From Scedosporium boydii (Eukaryota; Ascomycota; Sordariomycetes; Microascales; Microascaceae): a stretch of 64,000 nucleotides of DNA. The notes beneath the pieces are model-generated. The model was not told where the DNA came from. It worked only from the letters and a program-made list of their open reading frames with translations, and searched no databases. This document shows, piece after piece, positions 34,148 to 46,825 of this stretch (position 1 is its first letter; every line of letters begins with the position of its first letter). Made by a program: the position numbers and the translations under genes. The DNA lies in assembly GCA_002221725.1 (NCBI GenBank), contig NJFT01000037.1, forward strand, positions 1-64,000, read 5' to 3'.

Positions 34148-37100
34148 GTGGGGATGGGGTGTTCGCTTGATAAGGAGGATATGATGGGCTCTCTGGGCTT
34201 TTTGGAAGATTTGTGGATGAGCTATGTTTTTAATTAGAGAGCCGGTTACTGTGCCCTCGGTTTTCTCATGCCTCTATGGGCCACAAGATTATTTTACTTT
34301 GTATATATATTTTGAATGCATAATGCTTAATGGTATTAACGGAGCACGTATTCCTCCATCCATATATTGCTGGGTATTGCCAGTGGGAAAATGGCATGGA
34401 GCCACTGATTCAAGAAATACATGTCAGTATCACAACTCTCTTTACCAATGGAACGGTGCTCAATGATGTCGTTCCCCGCCAATTCGCCTCAGGACCCGAG
34501 GGAGATGATGAGAGACAGCTGGTTCTTCTTTCCTATCTATCCCGTAATATGCCTCTTGGTGAGACATAGGAATGAACTGAGCTTATATTTGTTTGGCATC
34601 TACTTCTCAGAGACGCTCGACACCCTCTCAACAGGGGCGAAGGAGATTCGCTTGCAGAGACTTTTACTTACTTCGTTTGATATCAGATATGGGCATATTT
34701 TAATCCTTGCCACCGGTCTTGAGGGGGAATTTTGACTGATGAGCTCAATGCTCGGCACAACTTTCTTCGAAGCCCGTTTCTGTTTAATTAGATTAGTTCG
34801 GCGTCACATGTTGGACAAGAGAGTCAGTCAAGTGGAAACAACCTAAAGTCAACAATCGATTGTTGCCAGGGGCAGCAGCGGGGCTTAGTCACGAATTATG
34901 CTTAATACTTCGGGTGGTCTGGAACCGCAAGGATCAATTAATGTCTCCGGCACTCTCCGTCCACACCCCACTTCTCCTCTTCAGAGCGGTCTCTGCCGAC
35001 AAGACATCGGATCGAATGCGCCAGAAGGCGGTGTGGAGTACAACGAGCCGACTTGTACACTCGTTCTTCGAGACCTGGCTGAGGCGGGTCGATTCTCCGA
35101 AATAACAAATGAAAAGGAAGAGTGATACGCGATACGTCAACACTGCAGTTCTACAGGCACCATCGTAGCTTGATCCAATTAAGTCTGGAATATTCTGCCA
35201 GCTAAAAAGCAGCGCCGCAGAGCTCGGTTGGCCTTACGAGGAGAGGGCGCAGGACAAGATGCAGTCGTGGTAATATTGGGGGATTGGGGAGGGAGGGAGG
35301 GGACTTCCTGTCACTTTGACCTCATTTGGTGTTTCCGTGGTTCGCGAGCTTCATTCCCTATTACTACTGCCCTTTCCAGCTGGAAGCCTGCACCCCAACA
35401 AACCCGACGCCTGCCCCTCCACTCCCAATCGTCAGCTGGTTCGCCCGATTTACTGCGTCTGCTTCGATCATGTATTTCGTCCGTAGTCTCCGGAAGGAAA
35501 ACAGGGTGGCCGCCAGTAAGAAGAAGCAAGGGCTTGCATTGCTGGCTGTAAGATACGTCGAATGGTCCCGACGAACATTGTGCCTGACCAATGCCGGCTG
35601 TCCTTTAAGGGTGCGACTTGTCCAAAATAGACCTTAGCTCAAGTTACATCCTTTCCGTCATAGCGTGATCGCATTTTTGGTGCTCACCAACGAGGGAGCC
35701 GAGACTTCAGAATCTAGTTCCAGGACAACTGGTAGGCAGGTCACCTGCAACGTTCTAAGCATTAAACAATGAAGCGGCGCAGAATGTTCATCAGAGTACG
35801 AAGTAGATTATGAGTATGGTGCATCAATGTAATAATACGCACTCATCCCAAACCACCAGCGGCCTGAAGTAGGAGAGTTTCAGGGCGAGAGAGTTTAAGT
35901 TACTTTACCTTGACGATCCTGGTTCTGCCTCCTTCCTTGTACTTGCAGGACAAAGGTAGCCAGCCAGGCGAAGCATCAATCTTCAGCACAACAATTTTGT
36001 ACCTCGATCGCCCGGGTTCTCTTCACAGTATTAGGCTGTAGCGGCTGGAAGTACCACACGCAGTACTTCGTACGTCAATCTCACTGCGGTCACTGTTCCA
36101 AAAAGCACCGGTACGAGTACACTAATAATTGTTACTGGCTAGCCACAGGCTGAGCTGTACTGGTAGCTTGAGCGCTTTCTCCAGGATTCTACACTAATAC
36201 TTCGTGAATCCCAGCAACCCGTCTTCTCTATTTCTCCCCGCTTCTCTCCCGGTCCAAGTCCCCAAGCCCCCAAGCCCCTCCTTGTCCTTCTTCGCTCGTC
36301 CCACTCCGCTAGCATTCAAGGACACCACAATTGTACAAGTACTTTCTGCACACTGTCAACGTTGTTGACCACATCAGTACCTTCGTACCTCTCGTTAAGT
36401 CAATTGATCGAATTGATTCCGGAAAGCAAAAGCATTATTATTACAAAGGTACAGGCGGATATTGTTATTGAATCTGATATTGATACATGACCTCGCCCTT
36501 CCCATCGAATATTAACACACCGTTCGTTGTTGTTTTCACCTCCCCGATCTGCTCAGTCTGTTGTTCGTTGTCGCTCTTTCCCATTTCGCCCTGGTCGTGC
36601 ATATCACCAAGACAAGTTTGACGAGATTGATCCCGGCTCTTGATTCCCAATCCTCTTCGCCATCTCACCTTGGGCTCCAATCAAGCATCAATCCCGAACC
36701 ACCGCCTTCGCCCTCCCCGCCACCGCCCTTCCTCTGTTCAATTGAGAGTCCGCCCTGATCTGGTCCTATTGTTTGGATTCGCTTCTGCTGTCGTCTTATC
36801 CGGTGCCTCGCTCTGGTCTGCGCTGGACCAAGTACACCTGTATCTCTGCATCTCTACGTTTCTGCATCCGTCCGCAGACCAGACCAAGACCAGACTGGAC
36901 GTCCTGGAACGACTTTGATCAATACTTGATCCGACATACGAAGTACACTGCACAGTCTACACTCCAGACCGACCCACCACCCTGGCAGTGCAACCTGCAA
37001 CCAGCAGCACCCTGTGGATTCCGCCGCCTCTTCTTCTACTTTCTAGGGCCCATCGTCAACTAAACAAGACGACTTGATCCCCCGATTCTTCGTACACCGC

Positions 37101-37992
37101 ACACCGTTTCTGGCACCCAATCGCCGGCATTACAGCCCAACAGCATCACCCGTTACCCGTTTAAAAGCAACACACTCTCCCGTGCTGCGTCCTCAGCTGC
37201 TGTACAGTAAGCTCTTCTTCTGGAAATCGCTCTTGTTTATTGCCAAAAAGCACATCAGTCTTCGTTCTCCCGCCATTCAAATTTTTTCGAACCATTTGAT
37301 CCCCAATCCAATCCACTCCAAGTCCACACACCAATCCCACTTGATCACTCTTGTCTGCTTACTTTCTCCCTTCGCGCTGCAATTGTACTACCCGTCGGCT
37401 ACCTCATCATTCGCTGCATTGCTCTGCACCCTGCAACACTTTGAACGCTGCAACACTCCGCCGCGAGACCTCTAGACCTCTAGAGACCTCTCTCCAAGTT
37501 GAACCCGCTCAGCAAAGAAGACCAATTCCTGTGTCGGTGTTGTGTTGGTTTTGCTTCGCTCCGTTTTGCTTGGCTGTCACTGCCCCCGCACCCGCACCAC
37601 TTCTTTTAACGTCGTCGCGACCGAAGTAGAGTCATTGACACACACACACCACCAACATTGTGCTTCAGCCAGCAGAAGCCTTCGTCCGCCAAGCCACCCA
37701 CGATTTGAAGCGGAAGTCTATCTGACAGGTTATCGCTAGATCCAGTGTACCTGTCCCCCAATCTCTTTACGGTAGTCGATCCCACAACCCGACTCAACCG
37801 TTCAAACTTAAAAAAACTACGGAGTTGGGTGGAGAAGACGCCGTGGGCTCTGGCTGTCCGCTCTCCCTCCCCGCCTCGAAGCAGGCTTCATTGCGTTTTT
37901 GCTGAACATCCCCCCCTCCCTTTCGTGTACCTTTGCTCCGACTTTCTGTTCAGATTGTCGTGAGGAGACGGTGCATATTGCTACTTCCGACC
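34148..37992. other. 3.8 kb gene-poor region and long leader of the coiled-coil gene
   Basis: The largest gap in the window. No supported gene. From about 36200 to 37990 the + strand is pyrimidine-rich (CT/CCA-rich), as expected of a long 5' leader or promoter for the downstream gene. It includes GTACTTCGTAC at 36063-36073, TACGAAGTAC at 36937-36946 and a short CA repeat near 37639. Open frames in the leader mostly start at non-ATG codons. Confidence 0.5.
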
Positions 37993-40581
37993 ATGACGTT
38001 AGTCACCCTGTTCCTGCGACGGCCTCTTCCCCCCCAAATCTTGTTCCCCTTGGAGCCACACATGTTGATTTTTATTTTATTTTCAATTCTGGTTTCCTTG
38101 AATGTTTTTTTCTTTCTTTTTTTTGGGCCCCCTTTTGTCTCAACTTTGTTTCTGTCCAAGTACAACCGTGGTTGCAAGTTTAAAGTCACTAACATACATC
38201 CTGACCTGATTATAGTAGCCGAGGAGGAGCCCGTCACATAACAATCAAGCACCATCGCCCGGTGCATAGCTCTAGCGAGGAGGAGGAATCTTCCCAACAA
38301 GAGGACTCTAGCTACGACGACGAGCAGGACGAGACTTGGGACGGTTACGACGACGACGAGGTCGACCCTTCCGACTCGGCGTCCGTGAGTCAAGACAGGC
38401 GATCACGATCACGCTCACGCTCACGTTCCCGGTCAGCCAACCCCTACCGCCAGCATAAGCTCTACGACCGTAATTCCTTCCATCGGCCGCCGCCGACCCA
38501 ATCCGACAGTCTGGATCAATCAGATGACTACCCGGCCCCGTGGGGGGCGCGTGGTGGATATGGACCCCCTCCGGGTGCCTTCTATGGGGGACGGGGTGGA
38601 CCTCCAGGAGCAGGATACCCGCAGAGCACCGTTGGAGGCTTCATGCCGCCGGGTCCGGGCCCGGCTCCCTACCACCAGGGTAATCAGGTAATTCCCTACA
38701 ATTACCCGAACCCCTTCACGCCCATGTCGAGCAACGGCGGCGCCAATTACTTCGGCGACCCCAGAGATAGCTATGGCGTGGCCCCGTACCAACCTAACGG
38801 CCATTACGGCTACGGCGGCTACGGCGTTGGCGTTCCCCCACATATGCAGCAATACCTTCAGACTTACCCTCCGCCGCCACCACCGACAGAAGCTCCTGCG
38901 CCCAAACCCGCTACGCCAGCTCCGCCACCGAAGGAGCCGAGCCCGAGTCCCGAAATGATTAAAATGAAGGCCGAACTTCAACTGTACAGGGAAGAGCAAC
39001 GGATGAAAGTCGAGGCTGAGAAGCGAAAGGAACTGGAGGAGAAGATTCGCAAGGATACCGAGGAAGCCATTGCCAGGAAACTTGAGGCCATGAAGCTGGC
39101 GCAAGAAGAAACTCAGAAAGAGATTGCGAGGGCAAAGAGGGAAGCGGAGAAGGCGGCTCGCGAAGCGATCGAGGCAGAAAGGAGAGCTCAAGAAGAACAG
39201 AGGCGGATCCGAGAGGAAGAAATCAAGCGTGTTCAAAGGGAAGCCCGCGAAAAATTCGAGGCCGAGCTGAAGGCCCAAGCTGAAGCGATCGAGGCAGAAA
39301 GGAGAGCTCAAGAAGAACAGAGACGGATCCGGGAGGAAGAAATCAAGCGCGTTCAAAGGGAAGCCCGCGAAAAATTCGAGGCCGAGGTGAAGGCGAAAGC
39401 TGAGGCAAAGAGGCGCGAGGAAGAGGCCGTACGACGCGCTGAGGAAGCTGCTAGGTTGCGGCTCGAGATGGAACGGAAGCTTGAGGAAGAAGCTAGGGCA
39501 GCCGCAAAGAGACGGGAAGAGGAGGCTATAAAGCATGCCGAAGAAGCTGCTAGGATGCGACTCGAGATGGAGAGGAGGCTCGAGGAGGAGGCTAAGGCTA
39601 AGGCAGCAAAGAAGGCGGCCGAGGAAGAAGCCTACAAGAAGAGGCTAGAGGAAGAGTCCAAGATTAAGGCGGAACTCGAGGCGCGCCAAAAGATAGAAAA
39701 GGAAAAGGAAGAAGCTGCGGCGGCGGCGGCTGCTGCAGAGGCGAAGAAGCAGGAGGAAGAGGCTCTGAAGAAGCGGGTGCAAGAAGAGACGAGAGCGAAG
39801 GTTGCCGCCGAGACGAAGAAGGCGGCAGAGAAGGCCCCCATCAAGTTTAAGGATGCTGTTGGCAGGAAGTTCAGCTTCCCGTTTCATCTTTGCCAGACCT
39901 GGCCTGTAAGTGGCATAACCCTCTCCTGCCTCCCACGCCTTTTTTCGAAGGTTGCTGTTATTATCACGCAGTGATACGGTAATACTAACCTCTTCTTCTA
40001 GGGAATGGAGGAATTAATTAAGCAAGCATTCCAATCCGTTGATGTCATTGGGCCCCTAGTTCAGCGTGGCATGTTTGATCTCATCGGACCCAACGGAGAG
40101 ATTATCCTTCCCCAGGTTTGGGAAAAGGTCATCGAGCCCGACTGGCAAATTACCATGGTTATGTGGCCTCCTGCGAATAGGGAAAAGCTGCATCCCGACC
40201 ACCCACACTTCCGTCTCCGAGGAGGTATCCCTGGCCGCCCCGGAATCTCTATCCAGCCTCCCATCGGTCGACGCGCAGGGGGAGCAATGGGGAACCCCCC
40301 ACCGCCTCCCGATTGGCGTGGTGCCCCCCCGAAGCCTCCTGGCGGCGGGCGATCAAATATCCCTGTCGGCGTCGATATCGTCAACGTTGAAAAGGAAAAG
40401 CGGTCCAAGAAGTCGAGCGGAGGGGCGTTCCTGAACTGGATGTCTGGAACGCAGCCCAAGAAGAGTAGCAAGAAGTAAGTCGAGATGAAGCCTTCGACTC
40501 CATTGATTTTAGCATTCTAAGATGTTGTCTATTTATGAACCATTGGATGCTAACCTAATGTTTGTCTACAGGAAGAAATAA
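37993..40581 (+). CDS. RS/PPG-rich coiled-coil protein with C-terminal ubiquitin-like (ULD_2) domain
   Basis: Proposed exons 37993-37997, 38216-39905, 40002-40474 and 40572-40581 give 725 aa. The first exon (ATG AC, donor GTTAGT) is inferred: the frame at 38262 opens only with GTG, and splicing yields TSRGGARHITIKHHRPVH. Order of regions: acidic Ser/Glu stretch; RS-dipeptide run; Gly/Pro/Tyr-rich disordered part; a Lys/Glu/Arg/Ala coiled coil at about residues 245-545; then FKDAVGRKFSFPFHLCQTWP joined to MEELIKQAFQ and FDLIGPNGEIILPQVWE, the ubiquitin-like domain common in fungal proteins of unknown function. The coiled coil contains two in-frame tandem duplications. The last intron (GTAAGT to CTACAG) changes only the final lysines. 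Confidence 0.8.
39162..39401 (+). repeat. in-frame 120-bp tandem duplication
   Basis: Two adjacent copies, 39162-39281 and 39282-39401, differ at about six bases. Each encodes 40 residues beginning EAIEAERRAQEEQRR. Within the coiled coil of the ULD_2 protein. Confidence 0.93.
39411..39608 (+). repeat. in-frame 99-bp tandem duplication, diverged
   Basis: Copies at about 39411-39509 and 39510-39608 encode RREEEAVRRAEEAARLRLEM and RREEEAIKHAEEAARMRLEM. Older than the 120-bp duplication, judged by more base differences. Confidence 0.8.
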
Positions 40582-41631
40582 ATTTGCAAGATTGATCCCT
40601 TTGTAGTTTGATGGGCGGCGATGTTTGTTACAACTGTTGGGCTGTTTGATTGCGAGCCAACTTTGGGAGTTTTATGAGTTTTATCTGGCATGGACAGGGA
40701 GGAAATACATCTGCGTGCTCATGGCAACGTTATCCAGCGACGTCTTTTCCCTGACATTTTTCTCAGCCAGATCATTATTAGATCTGGTATTTCTGTGGAC
40801 TATGCGCTGTTGTTGTTTTTATCATCTTTTTTCATCTTTTTTTTCTGTTGAATGATACCTCGACTCTCCATCTATTTTTTTTCCCTTTCTTTTTCGCCGC
40901 TCTCTTTTCCGCTTGCATTATCTCTCTCTCTCCTTGCGGAGAAGAAGTACTTGTGTCTATTTTCGTTGGTTTTATTTCATTTTTCTCGGCTGGGTGGACA
41001 ATCCCCTCTCCTTTCCAAAGAAAAGAAAAGGGCGCCCATGGACGGACAACGGAGTCTCATGGTTGGAAGGCGTGTGGCATAAACGCGGGATGGTAGAAAT
41101 TCGACCTCTAGTCCCTGACTATCGCTACCTTTCTTCGAGTCTTATCCTGACGTGGCTAGCCCTCTAGTTTTCTAGCTGGCTTCCATGGTCTACTCGGCGA
41201 AGGAGTGTGAGGTACGAGGATGCGTTGGAACTTGGGGTGTTGGTGTGGTCTTTTCCTTTCATGTTCTCCCAAAAAGGAAAGGAAAAGAAAAAAAAACGAA
41301 TGCAGCGACCATGAACAATATCTCGAAGCTGTATATAGGCTGGACAAAAGATCTTGTACGTAGATCAACAGTCGGCGAAGAGAGATAGCATATCAATTGG
41401 AGTCTATATGCTTAAAACCAGTCTATAAGGAGAAGAGATCCAATCCAAGGAGCTCCAAAGCCAGAACGCCCCGAACACTAATATCTAATATCTATACGTG
41501 CATCGCTTCCTTCGTTTATTTTGTACAGAGTGAGTGGAGAGGAGGAGGAACCCATATGTCAACATCAAAAGGTACCTTCATCATTAATCCACCTTGGCCA
41601 AGTGTATCCGATCGGTGATACCATTTTTTTT
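40582..41631. other. convergent 3' flanks of ULD_2 protein and COQ10
   Basis: 1 kb, T-rich on the + strand between 40800 and 41000. No recognisable gene. Confidence 0.5.
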
Positions 41632-42303
41632 TTATAAAGGCGCGCGGGGTCGCACATTCTTATCCAGCACCCTCCTCGCATGACTCTCAAAAGCCTCAAT
41701 CATCCGCGCAGCAATCGTCTCCGAAACGGCGGCCGAGAAAGCCGCATAGATCGGGTTAGCAAACTCGAAGCGAATGGTCAAGTTGACCTCGGCGCCCTCC
41801 TTCCCCGCGACGGTCCTCGGGGTCAGGCTCCAGCGCGTGACGAGGGTACGAAGAACGGAGGAATTGTTGGATGCGAGTTTCCTCCCCGGGTCGGCGACGA
41901 GCTGGGCGGATGCGCCGCTGACGGCTTCGACGAGGGAGAAGGGGACGCAGTTGACGCGGGAGGTGAAGGATTCTTCGAAGCCGGCCCAGCCTACGCGGAG
42001 GGTGGCCTGTGCCGGGGAGCGCTGGTTGTGGTTGTCGGTGGTCGAGGGTTCGGACCAGTGGGTTACTTTGGAGGCGCTGCAGAAGGGGACGAAGGTCGAG
42101 TAGGAGTCGATGTTGGAGATTATTTCATAGAGGGCCTTCGGGGCGTAGGGGAGGGTGCGGCTGGCGGTGAGGGTTTGTGGACTTGGAGAGGAGCCCGGGA
42201 GGGTGATGAAGGGTCGGGAGGAGATTGTTGGGGCGAGGCGGCGGATAGGTCTGGTGAGTGGGAGGCGCGGGGGGACGGCGCGCAGGAGGAGCCTGGGCGG
42301 CAT
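41632..42303 (-). CDS. COQ10: coenzyme Q-binding protein COQ10, START-like, mitochondrial
   Basis: Single exon, 223 aa. Binds ubiquinone and is needed for its efficient synthesis and delivery in the respiratory chain. The N-terminal 45 residues are Arg/Pro/Leu-rich without acids, typical of a mitochondrial presequence. Then come ASRTLPYAPKALYEIISNID, SYSTFVPFCSASKV, ATLRVGWAGFEESFTSRVNC and VNLTIRFEFANPIYAAFS, the polyketide-cyclase/START fold in the COQ10 order. It ends in a helix with ARMIEAFESHARRVL. Compared with yeast Coq10 it has a longer loop between the central strands (VADPGRKLASNNSS). The ATG at 42303 is the first in frame. Confidence 0.93.
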   Translation of the reverse strand: MPPRLLLRAVPPRLPLTRPIRRLAPTISSRPFITLPGSSPSPQTLTASRTLPYAPKALYEIISNIDSYSTFVPFCSASKVTHWSEPSTTDNHNQRSPAQATLRVGWAGFEESFTSRVNCVPFSLVEAVSGASAQLVADPGRKLASNNSSVLRTLVTRWSLTPRTVAGKEGAEVNLTIRFEFANPIYAAFSAAVSETIAARMIEAFESHARRVLDKNVRPRAPL

Positions 42304-43429
42304 TTGGGATGGATGGTTCGAAGGTTTGGTAGAGGGGGGCGGTTGTGAGATTGGGTGGTTGAGGTTTATCGCATTAGTGATGATTTGGAGGATTAGAATA
42401 GTTGATGTGGTCGGTTGACCTGTAAGAAAAAAGGTGCCATTCCCGATAGAAAGATTTTTCTCGCGAGTTTAGCTTACACGGCCGGCCTTCATCCACCGTT
42501 TATTTCGTACCACTTCGGACAGGATCAGGACTTCAGATTTCCAGTTACTTCTGCTAGCTAGAAGGGAAATGACAAATAAATTAAAATAAAAAGAAATACC
42601 ACGAACAGAGTAAATAAATAAATAAATCACGAAAAGAGTGAAGTGAAAAAGAGATGTAGACTATTATATTCAATTAAGTAGAAAGTCGGTATAAAACGGA
42701 TTCTCCAACATCCTCTCTCCGAGGACGAGGGTTGAAAGCCACAAGTCCTCGCGCAAGACATCGAGGATTACCTATACTTGACTTCAAATTTTGAATTGAG
42801 GTCGTTGACCTTTGCTGCACTTTTCCGCCTCTTCTGGAATCTTGCCTGCTCCCAGCTGGCCTTGTATCAAGGGACTGGATGAAACAACGGACGAAAGTGT
42901 CAAAGTCCTTGGGAGGCTCTTTTGTATATCGTCTCATACCGTCGAATTTCAGTAACAATCGGCCTCACATGTCCACGCTGAATCGACCTTCCGCTTGTAG
43001 GACTGAGGGAGCTTCGGTCTTTCAAGTCCACGTTGAACTCGATGCTGTTGGTGGGAGGTGGGGTGCGCAGCTACAGTGTGCACAGCCGAAATGATACTAT
43101 TCAGTTGCTGGTACTTCATAGTTGAATTAGCTAAGGTACTAGTGCTATGTACCATTATGTCACCATCAATCCACCACCAGGCAATGCAATATCGCTGGCA
43201 ACCTCAACCTCTCAACCTTCGTGCCTTGTCCTACCATCACCCAGGACCGCGGGTCCCCGTCGATGCGAATCCCGCCGAGAAAGTGACTGCGCGATCGAGG
43301 ATGGCCATGCGTCTTGATACAACCAGCTCCCCTTAGCATCTCGAACCGATCCCCCTTCTCACTTTGGGCCTCCAACACCACCGCCGGCCAACAACGGAGA
43401 GACCCCACGTGGGGTATTACCTCGCGACA
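42304..43429. other. divergent promoter between COQ10 and AP-3 delta
   Basis: 1.1 kb. A-rich block at about 42565-42640 (repeated AAATAAA). Short open frames on both strands show no recognised domain. Confidence 0.5.
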
Positions 43430-46400
43430 ATGTGCGTAGGACTTGCTTCGATCTCGAGCTGTGGACCGGCACCTAACTAGGCGAATAGGTTCGAAAAGTC
43501 ACTATACGACCTCATTAGAGGTCTGAGGAACCATAAGGGGAATGAGCGCGAGTACATCCAGAACTGCCTCAAGGAATGTCGGTCGGAAATCCGGAGCGCC
43601 GATATGGGTAAGCACTCCCAAGACCTCCTCACTACTTTTTCCCTGCTGTGGTCTAGGTCTAAGCGCTGACGGAGCTTCACTATCCAGACCTCAAGGCGAT
43701 CGCATTACTCAAGCTCATTTACCTCGAGATGGTTGGCCATGACATGTCTTGGGCGTCTTTCCATGTCCTCGAAGTCATGTCGTCACCCAAGTACCACCAG
43801 AAGCGGGTTGGATATCTCGGTGCTGCCCAAAGCTTTCGACCCGACACGGAAGTTCTCATGCTGGCGACGAATCTTCTTAAGAAGGTGCGGAGGCGTCCTA
43901 GAAGGCCGCCCACTGTTGTGTTTTGGAAGTGCTCGTTGTCTGACTCGTCGTTTCGCAGGATCTGGCGTCCACCTCGATCCCCATTATGTCCCTACCGATT
44001 ACGACCCTCCCGCATATCATCACCCCATCCTTAGCTCTCTCTGTGCAAAGCGAGATGCTTTCCCGCCTAGGCCACTCGCATCCGAACGTGCGCAAGAAGA
44101 CCATTATCACACTCTACCGCCTCGCCCTCGTATACCCCGAGACCCTCCTCGCCGCTTGGCCTAGGATAAAGGAGCGCCTGATGGACAAGGATGAAGACCC
44201 TAGCGTTACTGCCGCTATCGTCAACGTTATTTGCGAGCTCGGATGGCGACGGCCTCATGATTTTTTACCCCTTGCGCCCCGGTTATTCGAACTTCTTGTG
44301 GACGGAGGGAATAATTGGATGGCCATTAAGCTCATCAAACTCGTGCGTGCATTATTATGGGACGCTGTCGTTCTGCTAAAGGTTTCCGTCTAACCTAGCA
44401 CTTTTAGTTTGCTACTCTCACGCCGTTAGAACCTCGTCTCGTCCGCAAACTGCTTCCTCCCTTGACCGAGATTATCCGTACTACGCCAGCCATGTCTTTA
44501 TTATACGAATGTATCAATGGGATCATTCAGGGAGGTATCCTTGGAAGCGCAGATGACATATCTGGCAGGGAGGAGATTGCATCTCTCTGTGTCGACAAGC
44601 TGAGAAGCATGATTCTGGTGGACGGCGACCCGAATTGTGCGTTCTTCCAACCGTTTCCCGTATCTGTCTGTTTGGTCTAACCGTGCGCCACAGTGAAATA
44701 CGTTGCGCTCCTCGCCTTCAACAAAATCGTCGTAACCCATCCTTTCTTAGTGTCTCAGCAAGAAGACGTAATCCTAGAATGCATTGATAGTCCTGATATT
44801 ACTATCCGAATCAAGGCGTTAGACCTGGTCCAGGGCATGGTTTCTTCGGAGAATCTCTTGTCTATCGTTGGCCGGCTGATGAAGCAGCTAAGGGCTTGCC
44901 AACCCTCTAAGCAAACCCAGGGCTTTGCTACTCAGCAATCCAGTGCATGGACTGCCGATTCAGATGAGGGCTCAAACAACGATTCTCCAAGAGTATCGAC
45001 ATCGACTAGCGAAGCATTGCCGGAGGAGTATCAAATCGACATTATTGGCAGAATTCTAAAGATGTGCTCCCAGAATAATTACAGCTCCATCTTCGACTTC
45101 GACTGGTATATCGATGTTTTGACGCAGCTCGTGCGACTGGCCCCGGCCCCTCGGACATTTGAACAAGACCCTTACCTGCCCGCCTCTCGCTCCTCGGCTG
45201 TGGACGTGACTGAGATGATCGGGGACGAGTTAAGGAACATCGCTGTCAAGGTTAAGGCCATGAGAGGCTCTGCGGTGAGGGCCGCCGACCTCATAGCGCA
45301 ACAGCTTCTCCTAGATACACCCAACCAAAATTCTATCTCCTCTGCCGCGCTCAAGTCGATAGCCTGGCTTCTCGGCGAGTATGCCACATCGCTGGCATCC
45401 CCTGATACCACGCTCGCATCGATCCTTCAGCTTATCCCCAGAGCATCCTCCCCCATTATTCTCATCACCTGCGTCCAAGCTACCGCAAAAATATTTGCAC
45501 TAATAGCTGGTGACCAGTATCAGCCATGGACAGCTGAACGCAAGAGCAGCATCTCTCTGCTCATGGCTCGAGTCATTGATGCGTTCGAGCCGCTGACACA
45601 ACACCCAAACCTCGAGGTTCAGGAACGCTCCGTCGAATTCGTAGAGCTTCTAAAGCTTACCTCTGAGGCGGTGTCTGGGCACCCTCCATCTACGGATGAA
45701 ACACAGCAAGATCCACCCCTTCTACTGACTCAAGCCATCCCGTCTCTCTTCACCGGCTGGGATTTGAACTCTGTGGCTGTAGGTGCTCAAGCAAATGTAC
45801 CAATACCGGATGGTTTGGACTTGGACAATCCTATCCATCCAGATTTGGAACGACTCCTGGCAGAAGCAGACCTGCCATTCCTCAAGAATGAGGAAAGCGA
45901 CGACTTTACCTCGTACTACTACAAGAAGCCAGCGGCAACATCTATCTCCTCGGAGATGTCCATGCCCGCGATTAGCAGGCTAGGCGGCGCTCCCGAAGAA
46001 TTCACGAGCTCTTACCAGCAGCAAGTGACTGAGGAGAGCTACCTCGATGCTGATATCGTGGCGAGGCGGCGGGCCGAAAGACTTGATCGCAACCGAGACG
46101 ATCCGTTTTACATCGGCGGCAGCAGCGACGTCAGCAAGTCTTCCACGCCCATTCACAGAATCCTTCAATCCACCAACGGCCCCGAGCTAGATATCGACTC
46201 CATCCCCATCATGCAGCTCGACATCGACAAGCTCGCCGCCGATACGTTGCCAACCTCCTCTGCCAGACACCATGCGAAGCCACTAGCAACCCCCAGCGCA
46301 CGCCGTCAAATCGTAGTCGCGCAGGACGAAACGCTCGGCGGAAGCGGGCGATCAACGCCGCGCACCCACGATTCGGACGAGTCGCGGCACGGTCGAGGAG

Positions 46401-46825
46401 CGGGAGGACGGTCGAAGAACTCGTCGTCCATCCTCAAGGTCAGCTCGTCGGGCATCGAGTCGCTCAGCCTAGAGGCCGGGGCGCCGACGGAGGACGCGCG
46501 CGCGAGGGACGACGAGGAGATGGCCAAGGCGATGAAGGAGGTGGAGAGGTTGCGGCTGGAGATGCAGAGGGCGAATGAGAGGATTCAGGTCGCGCAGGGC
46601 GTGGATGTCGAGGGTACGGTGGTGAAGAAGAAGGTGAAGAAGGGGACGAAGAAGGGAGTCGCTGGGACCAAGAAAAAGAAGAAGGCTGCCACCGCGACAG
46701 CTGGAGAGGCGGGTCCTGCGAGTGGGAACGGGGTTGAGGATGCTGCTATTGGAGGAGGTGATGCTGTGGTGGTGGTGAGGAAGAAGAAAAAGAAGGCCAA
46801 GCCGCCTGTTGAGATAGAAGAGTGA
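43430..46825 (+). CDS. APL5: AP-3 adaptor complex subunit delta
   Basis: Exons 43430-43431 (the AT of the start codon), 43489-43607, 43688-43884, 43959-44342, 44408-44636 and 44694-46825 give 1020 aa. AP-3 sorts cargo from Golgi/endosomes to the vacuole. Seen: FEKSLYDLIRGLRNHKGNE, the typical AP-3 delta start; CLKECRSEIRSADMDLKAI; MVGHDMSWASFHVLEVMSS and KRVGYLGAAQSF; and armadillo-like helices through about residue 600. A hinge and a Lys-rich C-terminus (runs of KKKKK) follow, as in other delta subunits. Frame GTTCGAA is closed by TAG just upstream, so an intron must precede it. Donor GTGCGT at 43432, branch CCTAAC and acceptor AATAG restore AT|G. Five further introns are standard. Confidence 0.9.

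Noticed and set aside
38520..39536. 338-codon open frame antisense to the coiled-coil gene
   Set aside because: Leu/Phe/Ser-rich mirror of Glu/Lys/Arg codons; no independent evidence.
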